Shown here piece by piece: positions 27,432-36,146 of a stretch of 64,000 nt of DNA. Origin of the DNA: JAHRAW01 sp965262585 (GTDB lineage: Bacteria; Pseudomonadota; Gammaproteobacteria; Arenicellales; Poriferihabitantaceae); assembly GCA_965262585.1 (NCBI GenBank), contig OZ253546.1, positions 1,116,001 to 1,180,000 of the forward strand, written 5' to 3'. Made by a program: the position numbers and the translations under genes. The notes beneath the pieces were generated by a model that ran no database searches, had not been told where the DNA came from, and saw only the letters and a list, made by a program, of their open reading frames with translations. Position 1 is the stretch's first letter. Every line of letters begins with the position of its first letter.

Positions 27432-28193
27432 TTAGAATCGAATATTTCCTAAATAAGGACGAATATTAAATGTTTTCATACTCGCTTGATTCAAAACTAT
27501 GCTCATCATGGCATAAAATAATAATAATGGCTTTTCTGTCAAACTAGCAACATTTTTTGAAGTTAGGTCTGGAGTTATACGAAACATATCATCTGATGTT
27601 TGATTGAGAATAACTCCTTTGTTTAAAATACAAATAGAATCAATACGCTTATGAACTGGCAATAAGTTCTGAAGTTCAACAAGATTAGTCAACACGGAAT
27701 CTAGGTTTGGAGAATCGAAAGCGAACACAAAATGTTGCATTGGCCAATCTTCCCATTTTTTACCATATAAAGTCTTCTTTTCAATCAAAATTGAATTAGG
27801 AGAAAAGAATGCTTTTTTTTCCAATTTTTTAACACTTTTCATATTATCAAAAGCTTTTTCCAATTCGCTCTTGTCTAAATAAGCTTTAACCTCGATAACT
27901 GCGTACACACATTCAACAGGTATAACTCGCACATTTTCCGATTGATAAAATATAGGCGTTTTAGCTGAATCATGAATGATAATATCTAATTGTCTAGAGA
28001 CTCCACCATTTGAATCAACAATAGTACCTGAACTAATATCTAAAGTTCTAGGCAAATATTGCCTTAGAAAATCTTTAACAATCTGTTCATTTGCCGCTCC
28101 CTTTAAACCGGAATGATTTAAAGCTTTCCTAGATTTTTCGAAATCAGATAACATCTGAATAGAAACTTCATTAAAAATGTCTGATAGATTCAT
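27432..28193 (-). CDS. DUF6602-type protein with PD-(D/E)XK-like nuclease motif
   Basis: 253 residues, markedly more AT-rich than the core genes. The N-terminal part (HSGLKGAANEQIVKDFLRQY, then QLDIIIHD with Asp70 and AVIEVKA with Glu101 and Lys103) matches the DUF6602 pattern and reads as the core of a PD-(D/E)XK nuclease. Members are scattered and often found near restriction or defence genes; activity is inferred. The gene lies between palindrome copies 1 and 2 and starts 10 bp from copy 2, like a single-gene cassette. Confidence 0.65.
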   Translation of the reverse strand: MNLSDIFNEVSIQMLSDFEKSRKALNHSGLKGAANEQIVKDFLRQYLPRTLDISSGTIVDSNGGVSRQLDIIIHDSAKTPIFYQSENVRVIPVECVYAVIEVKAYLDKSELEKAFDNMKSVKKLEKKAFFSPNSILIEKKTLYGKKWEDWPMQHFVFAFDSPNLDSVLTNLVELQNLLPVHKRIDSICILNKGVILNQTSDDMFRITPDLTSKNVASLTEKPLLLFYAMMSIVLNQASMKTFNIRPYLGNIRF

Positions 28194-28202
28194 TTTAAAA
28201 AT

Positions 28203-28277
28203 AAAGGGGTCAGTGTGAATAAATTGATTATACAGCCAAAAAGGATGAGGGTTTATTTAATTCACACTGACCCCTTT
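28203..28277. repeat. 77-bp palindromic element, copy 2
   Basis: Same element with one base missing in the left arm; the right arm (28255-28277) is perfect. On the minus strand it contains GTATAATC about 35 nt before the start of the DUF6602 gene. Confidence 0.9.
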
Positions 28278-28352
28278 ATTGCGTCACCGTAATCACTTAA
28301 TCGGTTATGCTGATGCCTAACCTACCAACCACGGGGCAATTTTGAACACGCT

Positions 28353-31300
28353 ATGCTCAACAAAATATCCCTCGACGACAAGTATGCGCTGGATGCGACT
28401 CGTGCTTATTTGACTGGCATTGAGGCGTTGGTGCGGCTGCCGATTTTGCAGCATCAGCGGGATCTCGAGGCCGGGTTGAATACGGCCGGTTTCGTTTCCG
28501 GGTATCGGGGTTCGCCGGTGGGGACGGTGGATCAGGCGATGTGGAAGGCGGCGGCGTGGTTGGACAAGCACCATATCCGTTTTCAGCCCGGCATCAACGA
28601 GGATTTGGCGGCGACCGCGGTTTGGGGCACTCAGCAAACCCACTTGTTGCCGGGGGCGAAATACGACGGCGTGTTCGCGCTTTGGTATGGCAAGGGGCCC
28701 GGCGTCGACCGCAGCATGGATGTGATTAAGCACGCCAACGCTTTTGGCACCACGCAATACGGCGGCGTGCTGGCGGTGGCCGGCGACGACCACGCTTGCA
28801 AGTCCTCCACGGTTCCGCATCAGAGCGAGCACATGTTCATCGGTGCCGCCGTGCCGGTGCTCAATCCGGCCAACGTTCAGGATGTGCTGGATTATGGAAT
28901 CTACGGCTGGGCGTTGTCGCGCTATAGCGGGTGCTGGGTGGGGCTGAAAGCCATCACTGAAAACATGGATTCGGCGATCTCTGCGGACATCGATCCGGCC
29001 CGTGTGCAAATCCGCCTGCCCCACGATTTCGAGGAACCGCCGGGCGGCTTGAACGCGCACTGGCCCACCACGCCGCTAGAGCAAGAACAACTGCTGCACA
29101 AATACCGCATCTACGCCGCCCGCGCTTTCGCGTATGCCAACCACCTCAACCGGGTAACCCTCGACACGCCCAACCCGAGGCTTGGCATCGTAACTTCAGG
29201 GAAATCCCATCTCGATGTCATGGAAGCATTGCAAGACCTGGGCATCGACCAAAACACCGCCGGCGAAATTGGTATCCGCATCTATAAGGTCGGCATGAGT
29301 TGGCCGCTGGAACCCATCGCCACCCACCGCTTCGCCAAGGGCCTTCAAGAAATTCTGGTGGTGGAGGAAAAGCGCAGCATCCTTGAAGACCAAATCACCG
29401 GGCAACTATACAACTGGCCGGTGGCCGAGCGTCCCATGGTGGTGGGGGAATTCGACGAACACGGCAACGACTTGGTCACCAACCTCGGCGAACTAACCCC
29501 GGCGATGGTGGCGCGCGCTATCGGCAGTCGCGTTACCCGCTTTTACGAAAGCCGCAGCATCCGCGAGCGGCTGGAGTTTCTCGACGCCAAAGAGCGACGC
29601 CTTGCCGCCCCCCACGAGTCGCTGACCCGCACTCCTTATTTTTGCTCCGGCTGTCCGCACAATACCTCGACGCGGGTTCCCGACGGCAGCGTTGGCATGG
29701 CCGGAATCGGCTGTCATTACATGGCCAAGTGGATGAACCGCAACACCGAAACCTTCACCCAGATGGGCGGCGAAGGCGCGTCTTGGATCGGCATGGCGCC
29801 ATTCACAAAAACCAAACATGTGTTCCAGAACATCGGTGATGGCACCTATTTTCACAGCGGCCTGCTTGCCATCCGCGCCGCCGTCTCCGCCGGTGTCAAC
29901 ATCACCTACAAGGTGTTACTCAACGACGCCGTCGCCATGACCGGCGGGCAACCGGTGGACGGCTCGCTGACCCTTGCGGAATTGGCGGCGCAGTTGCAGG
30001 CCGAAGGTGTTGTGCGGCTTGCGGTGGTTGCCGAAGATGTCAAAAAAGCCCAAAGCAAACTGCGCGGATTTAATCGCATCACCGTCCACCCACGGCGCGA
30101 ATTCGACCAACTTCAACTGCAGTTTCGGGAAGTCAAAGGCACCAGCGTAATCATCTATGACCAGACCTGCGCCGCCGAAAAACGCCGCCGCCGCAAGCGC
30201 GGGCTGATGCCGGAAAGCCCGGCCCGGGTATTCATCAACGCCGAAGTTTGCGAAGGTTGCGGCGACTGCAGCACCACCTCCAACTGCCTGTCAGTATTGC
30301 CGAAAAAAACCGACCTCGGCGTCAAGCGACAGATCGACCAAAGTGCCTGCAACAAAGACTTCACCTGCCTCGACGGCTTCTGCCCAAGTTTTGTCACCGT
30401 CACCGGCGCCGTCTTGCGAAAGCCAAGCGACACACAAAGCGAAAGCCTGGAAGTGGTGCTCCCGGAGCCGCGACTGCCGCGCATCGAAAGGCCGTGGAAC
30501 ATCCTGGTCACCGGCATCGGCGGTACCGGCGTGCTCACCGTGGGTTCGCTGGTGGCCATGGCCGCCCACATCGAAGGCAAGGGCTGCGCAACCTTAAACC
30601 AAACTGGACTGGCGCAGAAATTCGGCGCGGTGGTCAGCCATGTGCGCATCGCCAAAAATCAAAACCAAATCCACGCGGTGCGCATTCCCGAAGGCGATGC
30701 CGACTTGCTGCTCGGTTGTGATTTGGTAGTCTCCGCCATGCCCGAAGCGCTGGCGCGGCTCGATGCGAAACGATCTCATTCGGTGGTGAACACCCATGAA
30801 AACCCCACCGCGGATTTCATTCACGATGCGCAGTATCGATTCCCCGGTGAATCCATGCGGCAACTGATCCGCGACGAAACCGGCACCGACAAAACCGCCT
30901 TCGTCAACGCCACCCGCATCGCCCGGGACTTGCTGGGCGACTCCATCGGCGGCAATCTATTTTTGCTGGGCTTCGCGTATCAGCGCGGCCTGATTCCGGT
31001 CAGCGCCGAAGCCATCGACCGGGCTATCGAATTAAACGATGTTGCGGTGGAATTCAATCGCCGGGCATTTTTGTGGGGACGGCGCGCGGCGGTGAATCTT
31101 GAAGTGGTAGAAAACCTCGCCGGCCATAATCCCAAGCCCGCTTCGACCACTCCGACATTAACCGGCGTGGATGAGATCATCGCCCAGCGGCATCGCCACC
31201 TGACCGCTTATCAGAACCGAAAATACGCCGACCGATACCGTGTGCTGGTGGAGCGCGTTCGGGATTTCGAAAACCAATTCACCGGCGGTGGCGATGAAAC

Positions 31301-31832
31301 GGCCAACCTCACCGAAGCGGTGGCGCGTAATTATTTCAAACTGCTGGCGTATAAAGACGAATACGAAATCGCGCGGCTGTATTCCAACGGCGACTTCATC
31401 AACAACCTAAAAAAGCAATTCGCCGGTCCTTTCAAACTCAATTTCCACCTCGCACCACCGCTACTGGCGCGCAAAGACCCGTTGACCGGCCACCCAATCA
31501 AACGCCGCTTCCCCGGCCTCACGCTGCAATTTTTCAACTTGCTCGCACGCCTCAAATTCGTGCGTGGAACGCAACTGGATTTATTCGGCCACAGCCCGGA
31601 ACGCAAACAAGAACGACAACTGATTGCGGATTATGAAAACGATCTGGCACAACTACTAAAATCGATAACCGCCGACAACTACTCAACCGCAATAGCCATC
31701 GCCGACCTACCAGAAATAGTCAAAGGCTTCGGCCACATCAAAATAGCCCACATCCAAAAATACCACGAAAGAAAAAAAGAACTACTCCGAAAATTCCACG
31801 GACCGGAAATAAAAGGGGTCAGTGTGAATTAA
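28353..31832 (+). CDS. Indolepyruvate ferredoxin oxidoreductase family protein (fused IorAB type)
   Basis: 1159-residue thiamine-diphosphate enzyme of the 2-oxoacid:ferredoxin oxidoreductase superfamily, here with alpha-, TPP- and gamma-type domains in one chain. The N-terminal domain has GYRGSPVGTVDQ; a TPP region runs about residues 425-560 (CSGCPHNTSTRVPDGS, GDGTYFHSG); a cysteine-rich iron-sulfur segment VCEGCGDCSTTSNC follows near residue 635; the gamma domain carries GIGGTGVLTVG. Members oxidise aryl or branched 2-oxoacids to acyl-CoA. The last codons (KGVSVN and stop) come from palindrome copy 3, so the original C-terminus was replaced or extended. Confidence 0.9.
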   Translation: MLNKISLDDKYALDATRAYLTGIEALVRLPILQHQRDLEAGLNTAGFVSGYRGSPVGTVDQAMWKAAAWLDKHHIRFQPGINEDLAATAVWGTQQTHLLPGAKYDGVFALWYGKGPGVDRSMDVIKHANAFGTTQYGGVLAVAGDDHACKSSTVPHQSEHMFIGAAVPVLNPANVQDVLDYGIYGWALSRYSGCWVGLKAITENMDSAISADIDPARVQIRLPHDFEEPPGGLNAHWPTTPLEQEQLLHKYRIYAARAFAYANHLNRVTLDTPNPRLGIVTSGKSHLDVMEALQDLGIDQNTAGEIGIRIYKVGMSWPLEPIATHRFAKGLQEILVVEEKRSILEDQITGQLYNWPVAERPMVVGEFDEHGNDLVTNLGELTPAMVARAIGSRVTRFYESRSIRERLEFLDAKERRLAAPHESLTRTPYFCSGCPHNTSTRVPDGSVGMAGIGCHYMAKWMNRNTETFTQMGGEGASWIGMAPFTKTKHVFQNIGDGTYFHSGLLAIRAAVSAGVNITYKVLLNDAVAMTGGQPVDGSLTLAELAAQLQAEGVVRLAVVAEDVKKAQSKLRGFNRITVHPRREFDQLQLQFREVKGTSVIIYDQTCAAEKRRRRKRGLMPESPARVFINAEVCEGCGDCSTTSNCLSVLPKKTDLGVKRQIDQSACNKDFTCLDGFCPSFVTVTGAVLRKPSDTQSESLEVVLPEPRLPRIERPWNILVTGIGGTGVLTVGSLVAMAAHIEGKGCATLNQTGLAQKFGAVVSHVRIAKNQNQIHAVRIPEGDADLLLGCDLVVSAMPEALARLDAKRSHSVVNTHENPTADFIHDAQYRFPGESMRQLIRDETGTDKTAFVNATRIARDLLGDSIGGNLFLLGFAYQRGLIPVSAEAIDRAIELNDVAVEFNRRAFLWGRRAAVNLEVVENLAGHNPKPASTTPTLTGVDEIIAQRHRHLTAYQNRKYADRYRVLVERVRDFENQFTGGGDETANLTEAVARNYFKLLAYKDEYEIARLYSNGDFINNLKKQFAGPFKLNFHLAPPLLARKDPLTGHPIKRRFPGLTLQFFNLLARLKFVRGTQLDLFGHSPERKQERQLIADYENDLAQLLKSITADNYSTAIAIADLPEIVKGFGHIKIAHIQKYHERKKELLRKFHGPEIKGVSVN

Positions 31833-31888
31833 ATTGATTATATGGCGAAGAAAGGATGGGGGTTTATTTAATTCATACTGACTCCTTT
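31812..31888. repeat. 77-bp palindromic element, copy 3 (shared 3' ends)
   Basis: Left arm 31812-31834 supplies the end of the oxidoreductase reading frame; the partly decayed right arm (31866-31888, CATACTGACTCC) supplies the end of the convergent DUF4238 gene. Each gene terminates at the TAA inside ATTAA of its arm. Confidence 0.9.
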
Positions 31889-33013
31889 ATTCTTTTTAGA
31901 TTTGTTTTTCTCTTTTTCAAGTAACTTAAACAACTGATCGCGCATTTCTTTAGCTTGTAATTCTTTAGCATCCCATTCTTGTTGGTTTTTAGGTTTTCTA
32001 CCGAATTCGTCTTGTGTGGCTATAAGCTTCCCTCCATCACCAACAATAATTATTCCTCTATCATGTCCAATAGACCTAAATTCTCTGGATATTAATATCT
32101 TATCCAATTTTTCCCAGTCTGTACTATTTAGCTGCTTTTCAGGAAATAACCATTCTTTTTGTGCAGCAGCAATGTATCTGGATGCTCTACTTTTAAGAAT
32201 ATAATTTATCCCTAATACTGACTGAGTATCTAATTTTCGCCCCCTAATAATATCATCATATTTAACTATTGTATCGTCGAAGTATCGAGCATTAGTCCTA
32301 GATTTAAGTGCTTTTAATTTTCCAGGATTTCTGGCGTATTCAGTATTTGTTAGAATAACACAGTGATTTAAATCTATTGGAAAAATTGTTCTTGTTCCCA
32401 TTAGCTCAATTCCTGGGTCATTAGGAAATTCACAGTATTTTGATTTAGGGTAGCAAGCAGGGTTATATGTAGTAATGGGTGTATCGCTAACTATGAATTT
32501 AATATCCGAATCTTCGGCACTTACAACTTCCATAACTGCTTCTGCCCACATGGTGCAATTCATTTGGCGTACAGTTTGCATTTCATGGAGTAAAGTATTG
32601 TAATCTTTTGGCTTCAATGTATTTATTAGCCAATTTAGACCCCGTGGTGTTCTAAGTTTCTGAGCATCCATATATTCAAAAAAGTTTAGGACATGAGGGT
32701 GTAGTTTCCTCATCCAGTTATCAGATGCTAAGACTGGGAGTGCACGCGAACCTATAGTATCTATTTTTCCAAATAGGTGTGTTTCAATATCATCATTATC
32801 TATTCCAAAGTATTTAGTAGTATACAAGTCAATTTCGTAGAATAATTTACGTGGTCCTTTTTGTACTACCTCTCCTTTTTTTATTACTGTTCCATCAGGT
32901 ATTTTTTCTGTTTTTGGATGAAAGTCTAATCTATGATATGACGATTGCCCTTTGAGCATGAAGCGCCTTTGATACCATATTGGCACATAATGGTGTTTAT
33001 GTGATATTGCCAT
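31868..33013 (-). CDS. DUF4238 domain protein
   Basis: 381 residues, AT-rich. The N-terminal signature HKHHYVPIWYQRRF (residues 5-18) and a later SDTPITTYNP are typical of DUF4238, a family of unknown function scattered through bacteria and often near mobile or defence genes. The C-terminus is Lys-rich and ends KNKGVSMN, of which KGVSMN and the stop are encoded by palindrome copy 3. It starts 22 bp from copy 4 on the same strand as the other array genes. Confidence 0.75.
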   Translation of the reverse strand: MAISHKHHYVPIWYQRRFMLKGQSSYHRLDFHPKTEKIPDGTVIKKGEVVQKGPRKLFYEIDLYTTKYFGIDNDDIETHLFGKIDTIGSRALPVLASDNWMRKLHPHVLNFFEYMDAQKLRTPRGLNWLINTLKPKDYNTLLHEMQTVRQMNCTMWAEAVMEVVSAEDSDIKFIVSDTPITTYNPACYPKSKYCEFPNDPGIELMGTRTIFPIDLNHCVILTNTEYARNPGKLKALKSRTNARYFDDTIVKYDDIIRGRKLDTQSVLGINYILKSRASRYIAAAQKEWLFPEKQLNSTDWEKLDKILISREFRSIGHDRGIIIVGDGGKLIATQDEFGRKPKNQQEWDAKELQAKEMRDQLFKLLEKEKNKSKKNKGVSMN

Positions 33014-33034
33014 TTCATTTATATGATTTCAAAT

Positions 33035-33111
33035 AAAGGGGTCAGTGTGAATTAAATTGATTATACGGCCACGAAGGGATGAGGGTTTATTTAATTCACA
33101 CTGACCCCTTT
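33035..33111. repeat. 77-bp palindromic element, copy 4
   Basis: Perfect 23-bp arms (33035-33057 and 33089-33111). It separates the DUF4238 gene from the nuclease-like gene, whose stop codon lies 5 bp away. Confidence 0.92.
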
Positions 33112-33115
33112 ATTC

Positions 33116-34030
33116 TTATAGAATCTCATGTATCCGTAAATAAATATTGCCTGTTTCTGAGGCTTTGCGACGTTTACGTAGCAATAATTGAACTAAATCA
33201 ATTCTGCCCTCTAAAACAGCCATTAAATCACTACCATCCATAAGAATTATAAGGCGTCTACCAGAAGAGTGTACTTTTACTGCATCTTCTGAGAAACCGT
33301 TAACTGATAGGAATAGCCCAAGTGTATTCTCTAACTTACGGGATAACTTGCCAATCATTCCGTCTAGATCTTTTGCTGCCACAGGTTTTTGTTGCCATTT
33401 CGCCTCTAGTAGATAATCCGTCCCCTCAAAACTAAATGCACCATCTATTTGTTCGCCAGTAATTTTAAAGGATGCTTTAGGATCGAGATCAAATAGGTCA
33501 AATAGACCTTTTAATACTTTCTCAAGGTTGTATCCACGTTGTTGCGGGTTATCAGAGCTAGCTAGCAAACAAAATTCTGTTTTTAGTTTATCCAATCCAC
33601 CTTGAACGGCATTAACTTGCATGAGTTTATCGTGTGCTTTTTGACGACGTTCTTCAGATTGCTTTTGTTCTTCTTCTATATCTTGATGTCCTTTCAATTG
33701 AGCACGAAGGGCTTCTACTGCTGCCTTAGCTTCTTCTGCCTTTTTATTGCCATCCTCTAGCTTTCGCAGATGTGAAAAGTCTGTAACATCACTTACCTCT
33801 GACATTATACGAATGAGATCACGCTGACACACCTCCTCATTCATCGCCAAGTGGTCTACTACTGTAGCTACTATATTTCTTTTGTATTCTTCCCAATTTA
33901 GACGTGAAAGAATCCCTGGATCAGATATGCATTGAGATAGAAAACTGCGCAATTCTGATTTGTACCAGTAAATGAGCGTTAAAGCTTCCTTTAGTGCCTG
34001 TATCGCTGCGGGTGCTATTGTTTTCTGCAT
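33116..34030 (-). CDS. Restriction-endonuclease-like (PD-(D/E)XK) protein with coiled coil
   Basis: 304 residues. A helical N-terminal half ends in a charged coiled coil (about 88-150, EEEQKQSEERRQKAHDKL). The C-terminal half shows an Mrr-like nuclease pattern: Glu170 in RGYNLEKVLKGLF, Asp196 in GEQIDGAF and Glu209-x-Lys211 in YLLEAKW. This is the spacing of a DNA-cleaving PD-(D/E)XK core; target and trigger are unknown. AT-rich, single gene between palindrome copies 4 and 5. Confidence 0.65.
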   Translation of the reverse strand: MQKTIAPAAIQALKEALTLIYWYKSELRSFLSQCISDPGILSRLNWEEYKRNIVATVVDHLAMNEEVCQRDLIRIMSEVSDVTDFSHLRKLEDGNKKAEEAKAAVEALRAQLKGHQDIEEEQKQSEERRQKAHDKLMQVNAVQGGLDKLKTEFCLLASSDNPQQRGYNLEKVLKGLFDLFDLDPKASFKITGEQIDGAFSFEGTDYLLEAKWQQKPVAAKDLDGMIGKLSRKLENTLGLFLSVNGFSEDAVKVHSSGRRLIILMDGSDLMAVLEGRIDLVQLLLRKRRKASETGNIYLRIHEIL

Positions 34031-34034
34031 GAAT

Positions 34035-34111
34035 AAAAAGATCAGTGTGAATTAAATTGATTATACAGCCAAGAAGAGATGGGGGTTTATTTAATTCACA
34101 CTGACTCCTTT
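34035..34111. repeat. 77-bp palindromic element, copy 5 (partly decayed)
   Basis: The left arm has lost its GGGG core (AAAAAGATCAG) and the right arm reads CTGACTCC; the centre is intact. It begins 5 bp upstream of the nuclease-like gene's start. Confidence 0.85.
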
Positions 34112-34128
34112 ATTCCTTGTTAGATCGT

Positions 34129-34572
34129 TCATACCGAACTATCTAAAGTTCGTTTAATCATTGATGTCATATCACCAATTGCTCTGTATATATCATCACC
34201 TATTTGACATTTAATCAAAGAATCCTCCTCTGTTTTATAACCATGTATTTTACTTTGTAGAAGTTGTGTTTTAGTTTCGAATTCTCCAATCTTAAATTTG
34301 TGGGCATTATCCTGAACTTTATCTAAAAAATCTTGAATACTATTTATTACAGTTTGAGAATCTACACCACGCATAGGTTTGTTGGCCGGTGTTACAATTT
34401 TTCTGCACTCTTCTCTTGCACGATTCGCTGAAGATGCTAATTCAATCAGTACAATTTTCAACCTATCTGATTTTATTTCTTCTTTATAAGTTTTTGCCTT
34501 ATATGCCTGCCAAAAAGATAAGCTAGTTCCTATGAAGGTCAACCCAATAGCAACAATATTCCAAAAATCCAT
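34129..34572 (-). CDS. Hypothetical membrane-anchored protein
   Basis: 147 residues. One N-terminal membrane segment (about 5-25, NIVAIGLTFIGTSLSFWQAY) is followed by a soluble, mostly helical cytoplasmic part with no motif I recognise. It starts 1 nt after the stop of the neighbouring gene, so the two are translated together as one cassette between palindrome copies 5 and 6. Small membrane proteins with a short soluble tail are frequent partners in defence modules, but nothing here proves that role. Confidence 0.6.
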   Translation of the reverse strand: MDFWNIVAIGLTFIGTSLSFWQAYKAKTYKEEIKSDRLKIVLIELASSANRAREECRKIVTPANKPMRGVDSQTVINSIQDFLDKVQDNAHKFKIGEFETKTQLLQSKIHGYKTEEDSLIKCQIGDDIYRAIGDMTSMIKRTLDSSV

Positions 34573-34573
34573 T

Positions 34574-35107
34574 TTATGCCATCCATGATGTGTCTACTAT
34601 TTCGAGACCTGCTCTTTCAAAATATGAGTCGTAGTCATAAGTAGTTATCAAAGAATTTAGCAATCGAAAAAAATGATATTTGTCTTTTGCTACGGTTAAT
34701 TTTTCAATATCGTTAGTATCACGGTTAAACACCATTTGGGGAAGAGGAAGTTGACAACGTCCTCCATCAACAGTAACGTAAATGTCCCGATAAACTAATT
34801 GGCCGTAATAAAAAAAATCAACATAGCCACTTGATGCATGTGGATCTGGAAAGCCATTAGCCCATTTTTCTTTAAAGTCATCATTATGGGAAATTCCCCA
34901 AGCGACAGAGATAGACAGATCACTTTTAAGTGAAATTAATTCATCATGCGAATCAACTTTTATATTGCTAAATTCTCCACCGCCTGTATTCCAAACTACA
35001 AATTTATTGAAGTATGAAGGCCCTGACCCGGATCCCCAGCAAGCAATTCGATTCCAATCTTCTTTTTCTGCATCAAGAATCTGATCTTGATATTCTTTTA
35101 AATTCAT
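34574..35107 (-). CDS. Hypothetical protein
   Basis: 177 residues, AT-rich, soluble, rich in aromatic residues (WGSGSGPSYFNKFVVWNTGG, GYVDFFYYGQLVYRD). The N-terminal half vaguely recalls SMI1/KNR4-like immunity proteins, but the match is too weak to call. First gene of a two-gene cassette with the membrane protein downstream; palindrome copy 6 lies 68 bp upstream. Confidence 0.55.
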   Translation of the reverse strand: MNLKEYQDQILDAEKEDWNRIACWGSGSGPSYFNKFVVWNTGGGEFSNIKVDSHDELISLKSDLSISVAWGISHNDDFKEKWANGFPDPHASSGYVDFFYYGQLVYRDIYVTVDGGRCQLPLPQMVFNRDTNDIEKLTVAKDKYHFFRLLNSLITTYDYDSYFERAGLEIVDTSWMA

Positions 35108-35175
35108 AAGTCCTCGTAAAATATTTTAGAGTTAACGTCTAGTATAAGGCAGTTTCGCCCTAATGCAAGAGTAGT

Positions 35176-35252
35176 AAAAAAGTCAGTATAAATTAAATTA
35201 ATTATACAACCAAAAAGAGCTGAAGCTTTATTTAATTCACACCACCCCCTTT
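35176..35252. repeat. 77-bp palindromic element, copy 6 (most decayed)
   Basis: Arms at 35176-35198 and 35230-35252 retain AATTAAAT/ATTTAATT but have several changes in the GGGGTCAG part. The right arm encodes the last residues and stop codon of the adjacent PaiB-like protein. Confidence 0.8.
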
Positions 35253-35882
35253 ATCCTGCCCTCGCACTACCTCAGCCATTTCCACGCTTGCTTGCCGTTC
35301 CTCTTTTAGCAGTCCTTCGACTACGCCGTGGCGGTCGTGGGGTGGGCGGTTTTGGCTGGCTTTGTATTTGCCGGTTAGGCGGGTGATGGGTATTTCAAGG
35401 CCGACGATGGCGTCCAGTTGTTGGGTGATAAAATCATCTGGCGCGTCCGTTACTTTCCATGGTTGGGGGCGGTTGGCTTCGTGGTGGTTGGTGAGGCGTT
35501 CGACTAACTCGCGTAGCCATGCGCGGTCTTCAATTACTCGCAATGAACCGTGTGCGTGGACGACCGCGTAGTTCCAGGTCGGCACGACTTGCCCGGTGGT
35601 TTGTTTGGTCGCATACCAGGACGGGGAAATGTAGGCGTCGGGGCCGCGGAATATCGCCAGCGAGTCGGCTTCGGGGGAATACTCGCGCCATAGTGGGTTG
35701 GCGCGTGCAATGTGGCCGCGCAAGGTGCCGAAAGGGGCCGGGTCGGGGGTCGTCTCAAAGGGAATATGATGCGCGTCCAGTCCGTTTGCGGTGAGCGTCA
35801 CCAGCGTTGCCAGCGGATACGCACGCATTAAGTCATGGAGAATTTCAACCCGCGTTTCCGCAAAGTATTTGGGTGTATACAT
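35232..35882 (-). CDS. FMN-binding negative transcriptional regulator, PaiB-like
   Basis: 216 residues of the PaiB family: split-barrel FMN-binding fold with MYTPKYFAE at the start, LVTLTANGLDAHHIPF, the conserved YISPSWYATK and VPTWNYAVVHAHG. Bacillus PaiB is linked to sporulation and protease repression; in proteobacteria the role is unclear and may be flavin-dependent detoxification. It lies 9 bp after the nitrile hydratase accessory gene, same strand. The tail DKGGGVN and the stop come from palindrome copy 6. Confidence 0.85.
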   Translation of the reverse strand: MYTPKYFAETRVEILHDLMRAYPLATLVTLTANGLDAHHIPFETTPDPAPFGTLRGHIARANPLWREYSPEADSLAIFRGPDAYISPSWYATKQTTGQVVPTWNYAVVHAHGSLRVIEDRAWLRELVERLTNHHEANRPQPWKVTDAPDDFITQQLDAIVGLEIPITRLTGKYKASQNRPPHDRHGVVEGLLKEERQASVEMAEVVRGQDKGGGVN

Positions 35883-35891
35883 AAACGTCTC

Positions 35892-36146
35892 TCAAGTTTT
35901 TTGTTGGACAATCTGCTCCAGCGTTTCCTGCCAAATCTGATAGTAGGCGTCGTTGTCTTTAATCGCGTTGTGTTTTTCGAATTTGGCGATGTTGTTGGCT
36001 AGTAGTGCCGCCCATTCCTTCCATGTGAACAATCCCGATTGATTAAGTTGCACCGCCAGCGCAAAGGTTCGTGCTTGCCACGGTGCGGCGAAGACTGGTT
36101 CGCCGTTGGCTTGGGGTTGTCCGGCGATGGCTTTAAGACGCGCCAT
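35892..36146 (-). CDS. Nitrile hydratase accessory protein
   Basis: 84 residues from ATG 36146, overlapping the beta-subunit stop by 14 bp. PVFAAPWQARTFALAVQLNQ, then GLFTWKEWAALL and a YYQIWQETLEQI helix match the small nitrile hydratase accessory/activator family, itself related to the beta-subunit N-terminal region. Such proteins act in metal insertion or cysteine oxidation of the alpha subunit. The longer open frame upstream (to 36299) runs antiparallel to nothing but the beta gene in another frame and is rejected. Confidence 0.85.
   Translation of the reverse strand: MARLKAIAGQPQANGEPVFAAPWQARTFALAVQLNQSGLFTWKEWAALLANNIAKFEKHNAIKDNDAYYQIWQETLEQIVQQKT

Noticed and set aside
27318..35252. 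Integron cassette array with attC sites
   Set aside because: The palindromes lack the attC core sites (GTTRRRY and RYYYAAC), no integrase is present, and one large plus-strand host gene lies inside the array.
27318..35252. CRISPR-like repeat array
   Set aside because: The repeats are separated by whole genes of 0.7-3.5 kb, not by spacers of uniform length, and there are no cas genes.
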